Part shown: positions 40,163-48,948 of the stretch, in pieces
Numbering within the stretch: position 1 is the stretch's first letter
Layout: the number at the start of each line of letters is the position of its first letter
From: Marivibrio halodurans
Lineage (GTDB): Bacteria > Pseudomonadota > Alphaproteobacteria > UBA8366 > Aestuariispiraceae
Direction of reading: 5' to 3'
Length of the DNA stretch: 64,000 nucleotides
Assembly (NCBI RefSeq): GCF_017963645.1
Contig: NZ_JAGMWN010000004.1
Span: forward strand, 372,001-436,000
Position numbers and translations under genes: made by a program
The notes under the pieces: model-generated
Databases searched by the model: none
Told to the model about the DNA's origin: nothing
What the model saw: only the letters and a program-made list of their open reading frames with translations

Positions 40163-42976
40163 TCACGCCGTCTGACCGCCGCCGCTTTCCGCCGCCTCCC
40201 GCGCGCCGCGACGGCGCTGGGCCCAGGCCACGACAAGCAGGAGCAGAAGGCCCGGGATCCACATCAACTCCTTCGGCGGTTGCGCGGCCGGCACGCCGAT
40301 TTCCGTGATGACCTGATCGAAATCGAAACCGGCCTCGTCGGCGGGTGAGTTATAGTCCGTGCCATCGACGATAATCTCGCCACCATCCTCGAACAGCAGC
40401 AGACCGAAGGCCTCCAGGCGTTCCTCGCCCGTCGCCCCTTCCATCACGGGAATGTTGGCGCTGAAGGTGATCGGTTCCCCATAGTCGTTGAGGCCGTCCA
40501 CGCGCGCGCGGATCTCCGCCCCGACAGGGGCTTCGCCCAGGGATTCGACAAGCGCCGTGGGCTCCCGCCAATCATAAGGCGCGACCACCAAATCCATCCA
40601 GAAGCCCGGCCGGAAGAGAGTGAAGGCGACCAGCAGAAGGGCCAGCGTCTCATAGAGGCGCGAGCGGGTCAGGAAGAACCCCTGCATCGCCGCCGTGAAG
40701 ACCAACATCGCCGCCGTCGCCACGATGAAGACAAGCACCGCCTCGGCGAAACCGACCTCCATCAACAGAAGCTGGGTGTTGAAGATGAACAGGAACGGCA
40801 GCAAGGCCGTGCGCAGCGAATAGAAGAAGGCGACGAAGCCGGTCCTGATCGGATCGCCGCCCGATACGGCGGCCGCGGCGAAGGAGGCGAGACCGACCGG
40901 CGGCGTCACATCCGCCATGATGCCGAAATAGAAAACGAACAGATGGACCGCGATCAACGGCACGATCAATCCGTTCTGCTGTCCCAACTGCACGATCACG
41001 GGGGCCAGCAACGAGGAAACGACGATATAGTTCGCCGTCGTCGGCAACCCCATGCCGAGGATCAGGCTGAGAACCGCCGTCAGCAGCAGGATCAGCAGTA
41101 TATTCCCCATCGAGAGGATTTCGACCAGCTCCGCCAGAACCAGCCCGACCCCCGTCTGCGAGACCGCGCCCACGATGATCCCGGCGGTCGCGGTGGCGAT
41201 CCCGATACCGATCATGTTACGCGCGCCCGCGATCATCGATTGCGCGAATTCGGATATTCCGAGGCGGAGTCTCCCCGAGCGGCTCTCCTTCCGGAAAAGA
41301 GCGAAAAGCCAACGCTGCGTGAGCAGGATCAGGATCATGAAGGCGGTTGCCCAAAAGGCCGAGAGGCTGGGCGAGAGCCGTTCCACCATCAGGCACCAAA
41401 TCAGCAGCACGACCGGCAGAAGGAAATGCAATCCCGACTTGATCGTCGGCCCCGGCAACGGAAGCTTCACCACCGGACTGTTCGGGTCGTCCATTTCCAG
41501 GTCGGGATAGCGCGCGCAGAAGGCGACCAGCCCGACATAGGTCGCGAGGATCAACAGCGCCACGACATAGGGCGTCATGTCGCCAAAGCCGGCCCGGATC
41601 AGGTCGAGGAGGAAGAAAAGACCAAACGCCCCGATCACCATATTGATCAACACGACGAGTCCGGTCGAGATGGCATTCTTCCGGACATCCTCCGGCGCGG
41701 CGGACCGGAAGGCGAGATAAACCCCGGCCTGAGCGGCGAAGGCGATCGCGACCGCCGCAAGGCGCGCCGCGCTGCTGTCCAGCGCGAGCCAAAGCTCTGA
41801 GATCGCGAACAGCCCGCCCGCGATTCCGCCGAACACGCCGATCGTAAGCAGCGGCGAGAGCAATGCCCAGCGCGCCGGCTTCGGATCGGTCGACCGGGGC
41901 AGCGCCTTCATCTTCTGCTTCACCGCCTCCAGATGGACGATGTAGACGAGCGCGATATAGCTGATGACCGCCGGCAGGAAGGCGTGCTTCACCACCTCCA
42001 CATAGGGCGTGTCGGTATATTCGACCATCAGGAAGGCGGCTGCCCCCATCACGGGCGGCATGAGTTGGCCGTTGACGGAGGAGGCCACCTCCACCGCGCC
42101 CGCCTTCTCGGAGGTGAAGCCGACGCGTTTCATCATCGGAATGGTGAAGGTGCCGGTGGTCACGACATTGGCGATCGAGGAACCCGAGATCAGCCCCGTC
42201 GAGGCCGACGCCACCACCGCCGCCTTGGCCGGCCCGCCGCGCAGGTGCCCCATCAGCGCGAAGGCGACCTTGATGAAGTAGTTTCCGGCCCCGGCCCCTT
42301 CCAGCAGCGCCCCGAACAGAACGAACAGGAACACCATATCGGTCGACACGCCGAGCGCGATGCCGAACACACCCTCGGTCGAGATCCATTGGTGATAGGC
42401 GACCGACTGGAAGCTCGTCCCCTTCCAGGCCAGGATTCCCGGCGCATAGGGACCGAGGAAGGTATAGCCCAGGAAGACGATCGCCACGATCATCAACGGC
42501 GGGCCGAGCGCGCGGCGCGTCGCCTCCAGCAACAGCACGGCGCCGATGCAGGCGATCACCACATCCTGGGTGATCAAGTTGTTCGGACGGTTCGAGAGTT
42601 CCTCGTAGAAGACATAGAGATAAAGCGCCGTCGACGCCGCGACGATGGCGAGGACCCAATCCTGAACCGGTATCCGGTCGCGCGGGCTGCGCTTCAACGC
42701 CGGATAGAACAGATAGCCGAGGAACAGCGCGAAGGCGAGATGGATGGCCCGCGCCTCGGTCGTGTTGAAGACGCCGATGCCGATCGCATAGGGAACCGGC
42801 GAGGCGTACCATAGCTGAAACGCGGACCAGACGAAGGCGACGACGGCCAGGAACAGTCCGATCATCCTGTTGTCCGGCGCGCGCCCGCCCGTATCGACGG
42901 AAGCGACGAGATCGTCGATATCGTCGCGCTTATCCCCGCCGCTGCCGTCGGCACTGTTCTGCGTCTGATCACTCAT
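40163..42976 (-). CDS. TRAP transporter permease, fused small and large subunits (4TM/12TM)
   Basis: Sodium- or proton-driven importer for organic acids, 937 aa; ATG at 42976 chosen because AGGGG sits nine bases upstream. N-terminal DctQ-like part (residues 30-180), then a DctM-like part with KVAFALMGHLRGGPAKAAVV, ASASTGLISGSSIANVVTTG, TFTIPMMKRVGFTSEKAGAV, VNGQLMPPVMGAAAFLMVEY, LGMGLPTTANYIVVSSLLAP and TPPVGLASFAAAAVSGGDPI. The C-terminal 200 residues form a periplasmic/DUF3394-like extension. Paired with the TAXI receptor 318 bases upstream. Confidence 0.95.
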   Translation of the reverse strand: MSDQTQNSADGSGGDKRDDIDDLVASVDTGGRAPDNRMIGLFLAVVAFVWSAFQLWYASPVPYAIGIGVFNTTEARAIHLAFALFLGYLFYPALKRSPRDRIPVQDWVLAIVAASTALYLYVFYEELSNRPNNLITQDVVIACIGAVLLLEATRRALGPPLMIVAIVFLGYTFLGPYAPGILAWKGTSFQSVAYHQWISTEGVFGIALGVSTDMVFLFVLFGALLEGAGAGNYFIKVAFALMGHLRGGPAKAAVVASASTGLISGSSIANVVTTGTFTIPMMKRVGFTSEKAGAVEVASSVNGQLMPPVMGAAAFLMVEYTDTPYVEVVKHAFLPAVISYIALVYIVHLEAVKQKMKALPRSTDPKPARWALLSPLLTIGVFGGIAGGLFAISELWLALDSSAARLAAVAIAFAAQAGVYLAFRSAAPEDVRKNAISTGLVVLINMVIGAFGLFFLLDLIRAGFGDMTPYVVALLILATYVGLVAFCARYPDLEMDDPNSPVVKLPLPGPTIKSGLHFLLPVVLLIWCLMVERLSPSLSAFWATAFMILILLTQRWLFALFRKESRSGRLRLGISEFAQSMIAGARNMIGIGIATATAGIIVGAVSQTGVGLVLAELVEILSMGNILLILLLTAVLSLILGMGLPTTANYIVVSSLLAPVIVQLGQQNGLIVPLIAVHLFVFYFGIMADVTPPVGLASFAAAAVSGGDPIRTGFVAFFYSLRTALLPFLFIFNTQLLLMEVGFAEAVLVFIVATAAMLVFTAAMQGFFLTRSRLYETLALLLVAFTLFRPGFWMDLVVAPYDWREPTALVESLGEAPVGAEIRARVDGLNDYGEPITFSANIPVMEGATGEERLEAFGLLLFEDGGEIIVDGTDYNSPADEAGFDFDQVITEIGVPAAQPPKELMWIPGLLLLLVVAWAQRRRGAREAAESGGGQTA

Positions 42977-43293
42977 CGCTGCCATCCCCTGTGCGCGCGG
43001 GCGCCGATCCGCCCATCGGTCGCGATGTCCCTGACGCCTCCCCACCGACGTTCCACCGACACCGTACCGCCAACCCGGAAAAAATGACGAAAAGAAAGAG
43101 AGACCTATATGGAAAGAAAACCATCGCGGCCGGGCCGGGGCCGGAGAGCCCGAAAATGCTCCCCCAAGGAAGCCGGGGCCAGCCAAGACCTAGGGCAAAG
43201 CCTGGAGCCGAACCTGGGGCCGAAGGTCCGGAAACCGGGCCGGCCTCCCTCCAAGAGAGAAGACGCCGGCCCGCTCCGGACAGTGCCCTGAAA
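42977..43293. other. 317-base gap between TRAP permease and TAXI receptor
   Basis: No convincing gene: a 60-codon frame at 43109-43291 is Arg/Pro/Lys-rich and unlike any protein I know. It holds a purine-rich stretch (about 43078-43120) and the 9-bp-stem hairpin at 43236-43273, which may attenuate transcription between receptor and permease. Confidence 0.5.
43236..43273 (-). terminator. Hairpin between TAXI receptor and TRAP permease (attenuator-like)
   Basis: CGGGCCGGC / GCCGGCCCG perfect 9-bp stem with a 20-base loop, 21 bases after the receptor stop. No T-tract, so partial termination or 3'-end mRNA protection is more likely than full termination, giving more receptor than permease. Confidence 0.45.
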
Positions 43294-44262
43294 TTACATC
43301 AGGCCCGCTTCCTGATAATACTTCTTCGCGCCCTCATGCAGCGGCGCGGACAGGTTGTCCTTGATCATCTTGTCCTTCTGCAGGTTCGCGAAGGCCGGGT
43401 GCAGCCGGCGGAACCGGTCGAAGTTCTCGAAGACCGCCTTGACGACCTCATAGACCACGTCGTCCGACGTATTGGTCGAGGATACGAAGGTCGCGCCGAC
43501 ACCGAAGACGGTCACGTCCTCGTCCTGACCGCGATACATGCCCGCCGGGATCGTGGCATAGGCATAGAAGGGATTGTTCGCGACGAGTTCGTCGATCGCG
43601 TCGTTCTTCACGGTCGCGAAGGTGACGTCGCAGGTGGTCGCCGCCTCCTCGATCGAGCCGGCCGGATGGCCGACGACGAAGACGAACGCGTCGATCTTGT
43701 TGTCGCAAAGCGCGGCGGACTGCTCGGCCGACTTCAGCTCGGACGCGAGCGCGAAATCGTCCATCGTCCAACCCATCTTGTCCATCACGACTTCCATCGT
43801 GGCGCGCTGGCCGGAGCCGGGATTGCCGACATTGACGCGCTTGCCCTTCAGATCCTCGAAGGTCGTGATGCCGCTGTCGGCGCGGGCGACGACGGTGAAC
43901 GGCTCCGGATGGACGGAGAAAACCGCGCGCAGTTCCTCGAACGCGCCGTCCGGAAAGACATCGTCGCGGGTGCCGTTATAGGCATGATACTGCCAGTCCG
44001 ACTGCGCGACACCGAAATCGAGGTCGCCGTTGCGGATGCCGTTGATGTTGTCCACGGAGCCGCCGGTGGTGTGCGTGCACTTGATGTCGTGCTCCGCCGT
44101 GCCGCGGTTCACCAGCTTACAGACCGCGCCACCGACCTGATAATAGACGCCCGTCTGGCCGCCCGTGCCAATGGTGATGAAGGTCTCCGCCGATGCCGGC
44201 GCGGACAGCATCGCCATGCCCGCCACGGCCGCCGCGGCGGCACCCAGTTTCCGAATCAACAT
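43294..44262 (-). CDS. TAXI-family TRAP transporter solute-binding protein
   Basis: Periplasmic receptor, 322 aa; ATG at 44262 with AAGGGAG upstream. Signal peptide 1-26 (LGAAAAAVAGMAMLSAPASA). The mature part begins ETFITIGTGGQTGVYYQVGG, the TAXI hallmark; CTHTTGGSVDNINGIRNGDL, FGVAQSDWQYHAYNG, RVNVGNPGSGQRATMEVVMD and DAFVFVVGHPAGSIEEAATT are also family-typical. TAXI receptors bind glutamate/2-oxoglutarate-like acids in the few cases studied. Works with the fused permease just downstream. Confidence 0.95.
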   Translation of the reverse strand: MLIRKLGAAAAAVAGMAMLSAPASAETFITIGTGGQTGVYYQVGGAVCKLVNRGTAEHDIKCTHTTGGSVDNINGIRNGDLDFGVAQSDWQYHAYNGTRDDVFPDGAFEELRAVFSVHPEPFTVVARADSGITTFEDLKGKRVNVGNPGSGQRATMEVVMDKMGWTMDDFALASELKSAEQSAALCDNKIDAFVFVVGHPAGSIEEAATTCDVTFATVKNDAIDELVANNPFYAYATIPAGMYRGQDEDVTVFGVGATFVSSTNTSDDVVYEVVKAVFENFDRFRRLHPAFANLQKDKMIKDNLSAPLHEGAKKYYQEAGLM

Positions 44263-44834
44263 GCCTGTACTCCCTTGCTTGTCTGCCGGCCGGTCGCCCG
44301 GCCGGTTTCCAGGGCGAGCCCAACTGGTGGAGCCCGGCCCTATTCCATTCCACCGCATCGCATGCCCCCCATGATGGTGCCGAGGACAGCGCGGTGGGCC
44401 CGCGGCCGGATTGGTCGAAAGCGGTTTCGAGACTCGCGAGGCGATCGTCCGGCACGGCGCCAGGACACGGACGGCGAACCGGGGCCAAGCGATTACCCCG
44501 TGATCCTATCCGCTTGGGATCAATCGTTCCCGCGCCGCCGGCTTTCGTTCCGTCGTGCTCGATTCCCCTGATTTCCAGACCGCCAACCATTGGTGGATCG
44601 GCAGGCCGGACCAACCCTGCTCTTCGTTCTTACACGCGTTAACCTTACACGTGTTATCGTTGTTTCGGATTCACCTGTCAGATTGTCCGGGACCGCACTC
44701 TGCGATCCTGTTTTCTGAAACGAATCCAATGGCTTCCGTTGGTTTTTCGTGTCCCTAAAAGAAAGCCACGTAAAAACTATGCCCCGGTGCCGCAATGCCG
44801 TCAACCGCAGGGCGCTCGACCCGCACCGACACGA
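44263..44834. promoter_or_regulatory. 572-base intergenic region with 15-bp tandem operator-like repeat
   Basis: No supported gene. TTACACGCGTTA (44630-44641) and TTACACGTGTTA (44645-44656) are near-identical, near-palindromic copies on a 15-bp period. The region 44625-44785 is markedly more AT-rich than its surroundings and should hold the promoter of the receptor/permease genes on the minus strand. A short inverted pair CCAA/TTGG followed by TTTTT lies at about 44728-44750. Confidence 0.45.
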
Positions 44835-45923
44835 TTATTTGCCATAGACCGAGGCGGCGGCGGGATGAAGCGGCCCGAACCTATCCGCGCCTGACAGACG
44901 TTCCGGCGCGATGGAAGCCAAGGCCGGATGCCGTGCGGCCAGGGCCGGCGCCCCGGCGATCAAGGCACGAACCGCGCGCGCGATCGTGGTGGGGTTGGCA
45001 TCCACCATCGTCGTCAAGACCGCGGTTAGACCGAAACTCGTCAAGCGCTCCTTCACGTCGGCCCCTGCCGCGGCTTCCCGGGGCAGCGGCAGGGGCTCGA
45101 CCCCCGGCATATTATCACTCGCGCGCTCGGCGATATCCTCGGGGATCGTCAGGAAATCGACGTCGCAGCCGGGCGGCGCGGCCGCCGCGATACTATCCGG
45201 CATGGCGGTGACCGCCGCCACAGCGTCGGTTTCCCCCCGGCAGAGCTTCTCGACGCCGGGGCGGACCTCCTCCTCCCCGATCAGGGCGAGGTCGCTCGTA
45301 TCGAGATCGACCGCCTCCAAAAGCGCGTAGGTAAGAAGCGAGCGGTAGCTATCCGCCGGCCCCCTGCTGACCCGGGCACCCGCCAAATCGGACGGCGCGC
45401 GAATCTCGCCGTCCGATCGCACGAGAAGGACGAGCCCCTCGCCATGAAGAGCCGCCACGGTGCGAAGCCCCTCCGCCGGGCCGGCCGCGCCGAAGCGGCT
45501 GGACCCCTCCACCGCGTGAACAAGCCAGTCGCTCTGCACCAGGGCGAGATCGACGGTCGCGGCCTGCAGAGCCTCGATCGCACGGGCGCTGTCCGCCATC
45601 GGCGCGACGGTGCACTGACCGGCGCCAACGGGTAAATCCGCGCCTTCCTCGCCATCGTCATTCACGTCCGAGGCGGCCGGCTCGGCCGCGTCGATCATGG
45701 TGCAAATCGCGCCTGCCAACGGAAAATAGAGGCCGAAGGGCACGCCGCCACCGATCACCGGCGCCGCCGTCACGCCGGCGCTCGGCGTGGAAAGGCTGGA
45801 TTCCTCCCCCTCCTGCGCCAGAGATGGTGCCGGCGCACCCAATATCGAGAGCACCAAGGCGGCGACACCGAACGCGACGCCCGCAACGATCGGACGCCCC
45901 CCAAATATAGCTCGCACCGTCAT
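44835..45923 (-). CDS. Divergent TAXI-family TRAP solute-binding protein
   Basis: 362 aa, second TAXI-like receptor. Signal peptide about 1-36 (FGVAALVLSILGAPAPSLAQ). Core features persist: IGGGVPFGLYFPLAGAICTM, QCTVAPMADSARAIEALQAA, VDLALVQSDWLVHAVEG, ARVSRGPADSYRSLLTYALL, TDAVAAVTAMPDSIAAAAPP. An acidic insert (DVNDDGEEGADLP) and the loss of GTGGxxG-VYY suggest a different ligand. No permease is adjacent: it follows the BKACE gene by 57 bases, so it may serve an aminotransferase/BKACE pathway by sharing the TRAP permease at 40-43 kb, or act as a sensor. Confidence 0.85.
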   Translation of the reverse strand: MTVRAIFGGRPIVAGVAFGVAALVLSILGAPAPSLAQEGEESSLSTPSAGVTAAPVIGGGVPFGLYFPLAGAICTMIDAAEPAASDVNDDGEEGADLPVGAGQCTVAPMADSARAIEALQAATVDLALVQSDWLVHAVEGSSRFGAAGPAEGLRTVAALHGEGLVLLVRSDGEIRAPSDLAGARVSRGPADSYRSLLTYALLEAVDLDTSDLALIGEEEVRPGVEKLCRGETDAVAAVTAMPDSIAAAAPPGCDVDFLTIPEDIAERASDNMPGVEPLPLPREAAAGADVKERLTSFGLTAVLTTMVDANPTTIARAVRALIAGAPALAARHPALASIAPERLSGADRFGPLHPAAASVYGK

Positions 45924-45980
45924 TCTCCCCTCACGGACCGCGCCGGCCCGACAATGAATCCTTACGCTCCACCCGTCACG

Positions 45981-46838
45981 TCACGCCGCCATCAGCGCGC
46001 GCGCGTGCGCCGCCCCCGCGACCTGCCGCCCCATGAGGGGGGCCGCGTCCGCGATCTGGGTCACGAGTGCCGCATTATCGGGCGCACGACCGCCATCGGC
46101 CAGCAGCAGGTTGTTCTCGAACCCGACCCGAACATGCCCCCCGAGGCCCGCCGCCGTCAGGCAACATCCGGCCTCCAACGGCCCGAAGGCGCAAACCGAC
46201 CAGAGGACCGACGGGTCGTCCGCCACCGCATTCAGGAAAGACAACAGATCGCGTGGAACCGATCGACTGTCCGCACGATACCGCCCAAGGACATAGAGCA
46301 CGCTGGCCCGCCCCCCCGGCAAGCGACCCGAGGCCCGAAGCGAGGCGAACCGCCGCGCATCCTCGGCGTCATAAAGGATATATTGCAGCAAGGTACCGCC
46401 CGCGCGCATCTCCGCCAGGAAATCGGCGCCTGCCTCGACATCTCCGCCCTCCGGCAGCAATTCGCGCATGGCGATCGACATCGCCTCCGGCCGCAGATCA
46501 CGCATCGCGGCCATCTGCTCCGCCGGGGCGAAACGGCCCGCCGCCTCCGTCGTCACCTGGATCACCATATCGTCGCCGACCCGTGCGCGAATCGCCGCAG
46601 TCGCCTCGCGATAGCGGCCGGGGTCCAGGCTGTGCCCGTCTTCCGCGTCGCGCACATGCAGATGGATCATCGACGCCCCCGCCGCCCGGCAGCGCGCCGC
46701 CTCCTCCGCCAATTCCGCCGGCGTGATCGGCAGGGCGGGATGATCGCGCTTGGTCCTTCGCGCGCCGTTCGGCGCCACCGCGATGATCAGTGGATCCCGA
46801 TCACCGTCGGCGCCGGACGCGGCGACCTCGCCACTCAT
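45981..46838 (-). CDS. BKACE-family beta-keto acid cleavage enzyme (DUF849)
   Basis: Zinc TIM-barrel enzyme, 285 aa, that condenses a beta-keto acid with acetyl-CoA to give acetoacetate and a new CoA thioester. LIIAVAPNGARRTKRDHPAL is the N-terminal signature, MIHLHVRDAEDGHSLDPGRY carries the paired zinc His, and GGHVRVGFENNLLLADGGRA carries the conserved Arg and zinc Glu near the C-terminus. Specificity among known members is set by pocket residues I cannot call. Overlaps the aminotransferase gene by ATGA, which suggests that enzyme makes the keto-acid substrate. Confidence 0.92.
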   Translation of the reverse strand: MSGEVAASGADGDRDPLIIAVAPNGARRTKRDHPALPITPAELAEEAARCRAAGASMIHLHVRDAEDGHSLDPGRYREATAAIRARVGDDMVIQVTTEAAGRFAPAEQMAAMRDLRPEAMSIAMRELLPEGGDVEAGADFLAEMRAGGTLLQYILYDAEDARRFASLRASGRLPGGRASVLYVLGRYRADSRSVPRDLLSFLNAVADDPSVLWSVCAFGPLEAGCCLTAAGLGGHVRVGFENNLLLADGGRAPDNAALVTQIADAAPLMGRQVAGAAHARALMAA

Positions 46839-48169
46839 AGCCCAACCTCGGCCTTGGCCGCGTCGACGGCGCCGCCCAGCTTCTCGACAATCTCCTCGAC
46901 ATGCGCGTCCTCGATGATGAAGGGCGGCGCCAGCAGGACATGATTACCCCGCCGGCCGTCGATCGTGCCCCCCATCGGATAACACATCAGGCCCCGCGCC
47001 ATGGCCTGGCGCTTGATCCGGGCGTGGATCTGATGCGCCGGGTCGAGCGGCTCCTTCGTTCCCCGATCGGCGACGAGTTCGATGCCCAGAAACAGCCCCC
47101 GGCCCCGGATCTCCCCGACATGCGGGTCGTTCCCGAAGCGCGCCTCCAGACGTTCGCGCAACAATTCGCCCTTGGAGCGGACATTGGCGAGCAGATCCTC
47201 CTCCTCGATCACCTGCTGGACCGCGAGCGCGGCGGCGCAGGCCGTGGGGTGACCGATATAGGTATGGCCGTGCTGGAAGAAGCCGGAACCGTCGCGAATC
47301 GCCTTATATATTTCCGTGGAGCAGAGCGCCGCGCCGATCGGTTGATAGCCGGCCCCCAGCCCCTTCGCGATCGCCAGGATATCGGGGGCGATACCGTCCT
47401 GCTCGCAGGCGAAGAGCGTGCCCGTCCGGCCCATGCCGCACATCACCTCGTCGAGGATCAGCAAAATGCCGTGCCGGTCGCAAATCTCCCGGATGCGCTT
47501 GAAATAACCATCCGGCGGGACGAGCGCGCCGGCGGTCGCCCCCACCACCGGCTCGGCGACGAAGGCGATGACGTTCTCCGCGCCCAGTTCCTCGATCCGG
47601 GTTTCCAATTCATTCGCCGCGCGCTGACCATAGGCATGCAGGCTCTCGTCGTCGCGCTTGTCGCGATAGGGATAGCATGGGGCGATATGCTGCGAATCGA
47701 TCAAGATCGAGGCGAATTGATCACGCCGCCACATATTGCCGCCAACGGCGAGCGCGCCCAGCGTGTTGCCGTGATAGCTCTGGCGCCGGGCGATGAACCA
47801 TCGCTTCGATGTTCGGCCCTTCTCCACCCAATATTGATGGGCGAGCTTCAGCGCGGCCTCCACCGCCTCCGACCCGCCGGATACGGGATAGACATAATCG
47901 ATCCCCGCCGGCGCGCGGGCAGCCAAGTGGTCGGCCAACCGTTCCAGCGGCTCGTTGGTGAAGAAGCCGGTATGCGCGAAGGCGATCCGGTCGACCTGAT
48001 CCTTGATCGCCTGCACGACCTTCGGGTGCGAATGGCCGAGGCAACTGACCGCCGCCCCGCCACTCGCGTCCAGATAGCGCTTGCCGTCGCTGTCGACGAT
48101 ATAGCAGCCATCGCCGCGCGCCGCCGTCGGGGGCACGGTCTTGGAATTGCGATGCAGGACATGACTCAT
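46835..48169 (-). CDS. Class III (omega/beta-amino acid type) PLP aminotransferase
   Basis: 444 aa from the ATG at 48169 (GGAG nine bases before). DGCYIVDSDGKRYLDASGGA is the start of the family; YVYPVSGGSEAVEAALKLAH and RQSYHGNTLGALAVGG bind the cofactor phosphate; GILLILDEVMCGMGRTGTLF carries the PLP Asp, and LAIAKGLGAGYQPIGAALCS the Schiff-base Lys. The family includes beta-alanine:pyruvate and 4-aminobutyrate aminotransferases. With the coupled BKACE gene, a beta-amino acid donor yielding a beta-keto acid is the likely reading. Confidence 0.93.
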   Translation of the reverse strand: MSHVLHRNSKTVPPTAARGDGCYIVDSDGKRYLDASGGAAVSCLGHSHPKVVQAIKDQVDRIAFAHTGFFTNEPLERLADHLAARAPAGIDYVYPVSGGSEAVEAALKLAHQYWVEKGRTSKRWFIARRQSYHGNTLGALAVGGNMWRRDQFASILIDSQHIAPCYPYRDKRDDESLHAYGQRAANELETRIEELGAENVIAFVAEPVVGATAGALVPPDGYFKRIREICDRHGILLILDEVMCGMGRTGTLFACEQDGIAPDILAIAKGLGAGYQPIGAALCSTEIYKAIRDGSGFFQHGHTYIGHPTACAAALAVQQVIEEEDLLANVRSKGELLRERLEARFGNDPHVGEIRGRGLFLGIELVADRGTKEPLDPAHQIHARIKRQAMARGLMCYPMGGTIDGRRGNHVLLAPPFIIEDAHVEEIVEKLGGAVDAAKAEVGL

Positions 48170-48225
48170 CAGGGAAAGCTCCATCGGAGGGATGAAGGGC
48201 GTCGCGCGGACGCCGGACTCTCGGC

Positions 48226-48948
48226 TCAACCGTCGGCGCCACCGGCCGTCATGATCTCCTCGCCGCGGCGGAGAGTCCAGGTGACCATCCGCTTCAGGAT
48301 GCTGCCATAGGCCTCGTCGAAGGCGTTGATGATCGCCTCCATCTCGCTCGAAGCCGCCTGTATCCGGAATTCCCAGGTCTCCGAAGCGACAATCTCCCGC
48401 CGGGGCATCTGGACCAGCTTACCGTTCAACCGCACCCGCACGAAGGGCGGCGTGCCCTCGGGCAGCGCGGTTCCGTCCTCCGTCATGTATTCCGCCTGGA
48501 ACTCGCGCAGATCGGTCTTCAGGATGAAATCCGCGCGCAGGCCGATCACCTGACGGCCGACGGAGACGATCCGGCCGCTATTCTCGAAGCTTTCGATCAA
48601 CAGGGTCTGGAGCATCGCCGGCGCGCTGTCCGTCCAGGCGGCACGGGCGAAATAATTGATCTCGACCAGCTTCCGGCGCAACACGATCCGGCTCGACGCG
48701 AGACCCGCCGGCGCCGTGGGCGCTTCCACCAGCAATTGCCAATCGGCGTTGGGCAGGTCGTCGGGAAAGGTATTCTTCGGCGTCAGTACATAGATTCGGG
48801 GGGGCTCGCCGCTGCCCGGCAATTCCACCGCGCAGGCCGCCGCCAGCGGGAATAGGGCGCCAAGCCCCACGAGCTTGACGGCCCGGCGCCGATCGGGCCG
48901 GCGCGGGGCCGGGGAAGGCGATGAGAGGGGGCCGGTCGTTTCTGTCAT
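48226..48948 (-). CDS. ABC-type transport auxiliary lipoprotein (PqiC-like)
   Basis: 240 aa envelope lipoprotein of an MCE transporter. The N-terminal region has basic residues, a hydrophobic stretch (VKLVGLGALFPLAAACAVEL) and a lipobox-like AAAC. The mature domain (IYVLTPKNTFPDDLP, WQLLVEAPTAPAGLASSRIV, ALRADFILKTDLREFQAEY region) fits the DUF330/PqiC fold. It overlaps the MCE gene by four bases and is the last gene of the lipid-transport operon. In Pqi and Mla-like systems this part sits at the outer membrane. Confidence 0.9.
   Translation of the reverse strand: MTETTGPLSSPSPAPRRPDRRRAVKLVGLGALFPLAAACAVELPGSGEPPRIYVLTPKNTFPDDLPNADWQLLVEAPTAPAGLASSRIVLRRKLVEINYFARAAWTDSAPAMLQTLLIESFENSGRIVSVGRQVIGLRADFILKTDLREFQAEYMTEDGTALPEGTPPFVRVRLNGKLVQMPRREIVASETWEFRIQAASSEMEAIINAFDEAYGSILKRMVTWTLRRGEEIMTAGGADG

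Noticed and set aside
43109-43291. 60-residue frame between TRAP permease and TAXI receptor
   Set aside because: Low complexity, no conserved features, lies in a region better explained as the receptor's 3' end and the permease leader.
44520-44804. 94-residue minus-strand frame in the TAXI upstream region
   Set aside because: Covers the AT-rich operator-like repeats, with Arg-rich translation and no ribosome-binding site.
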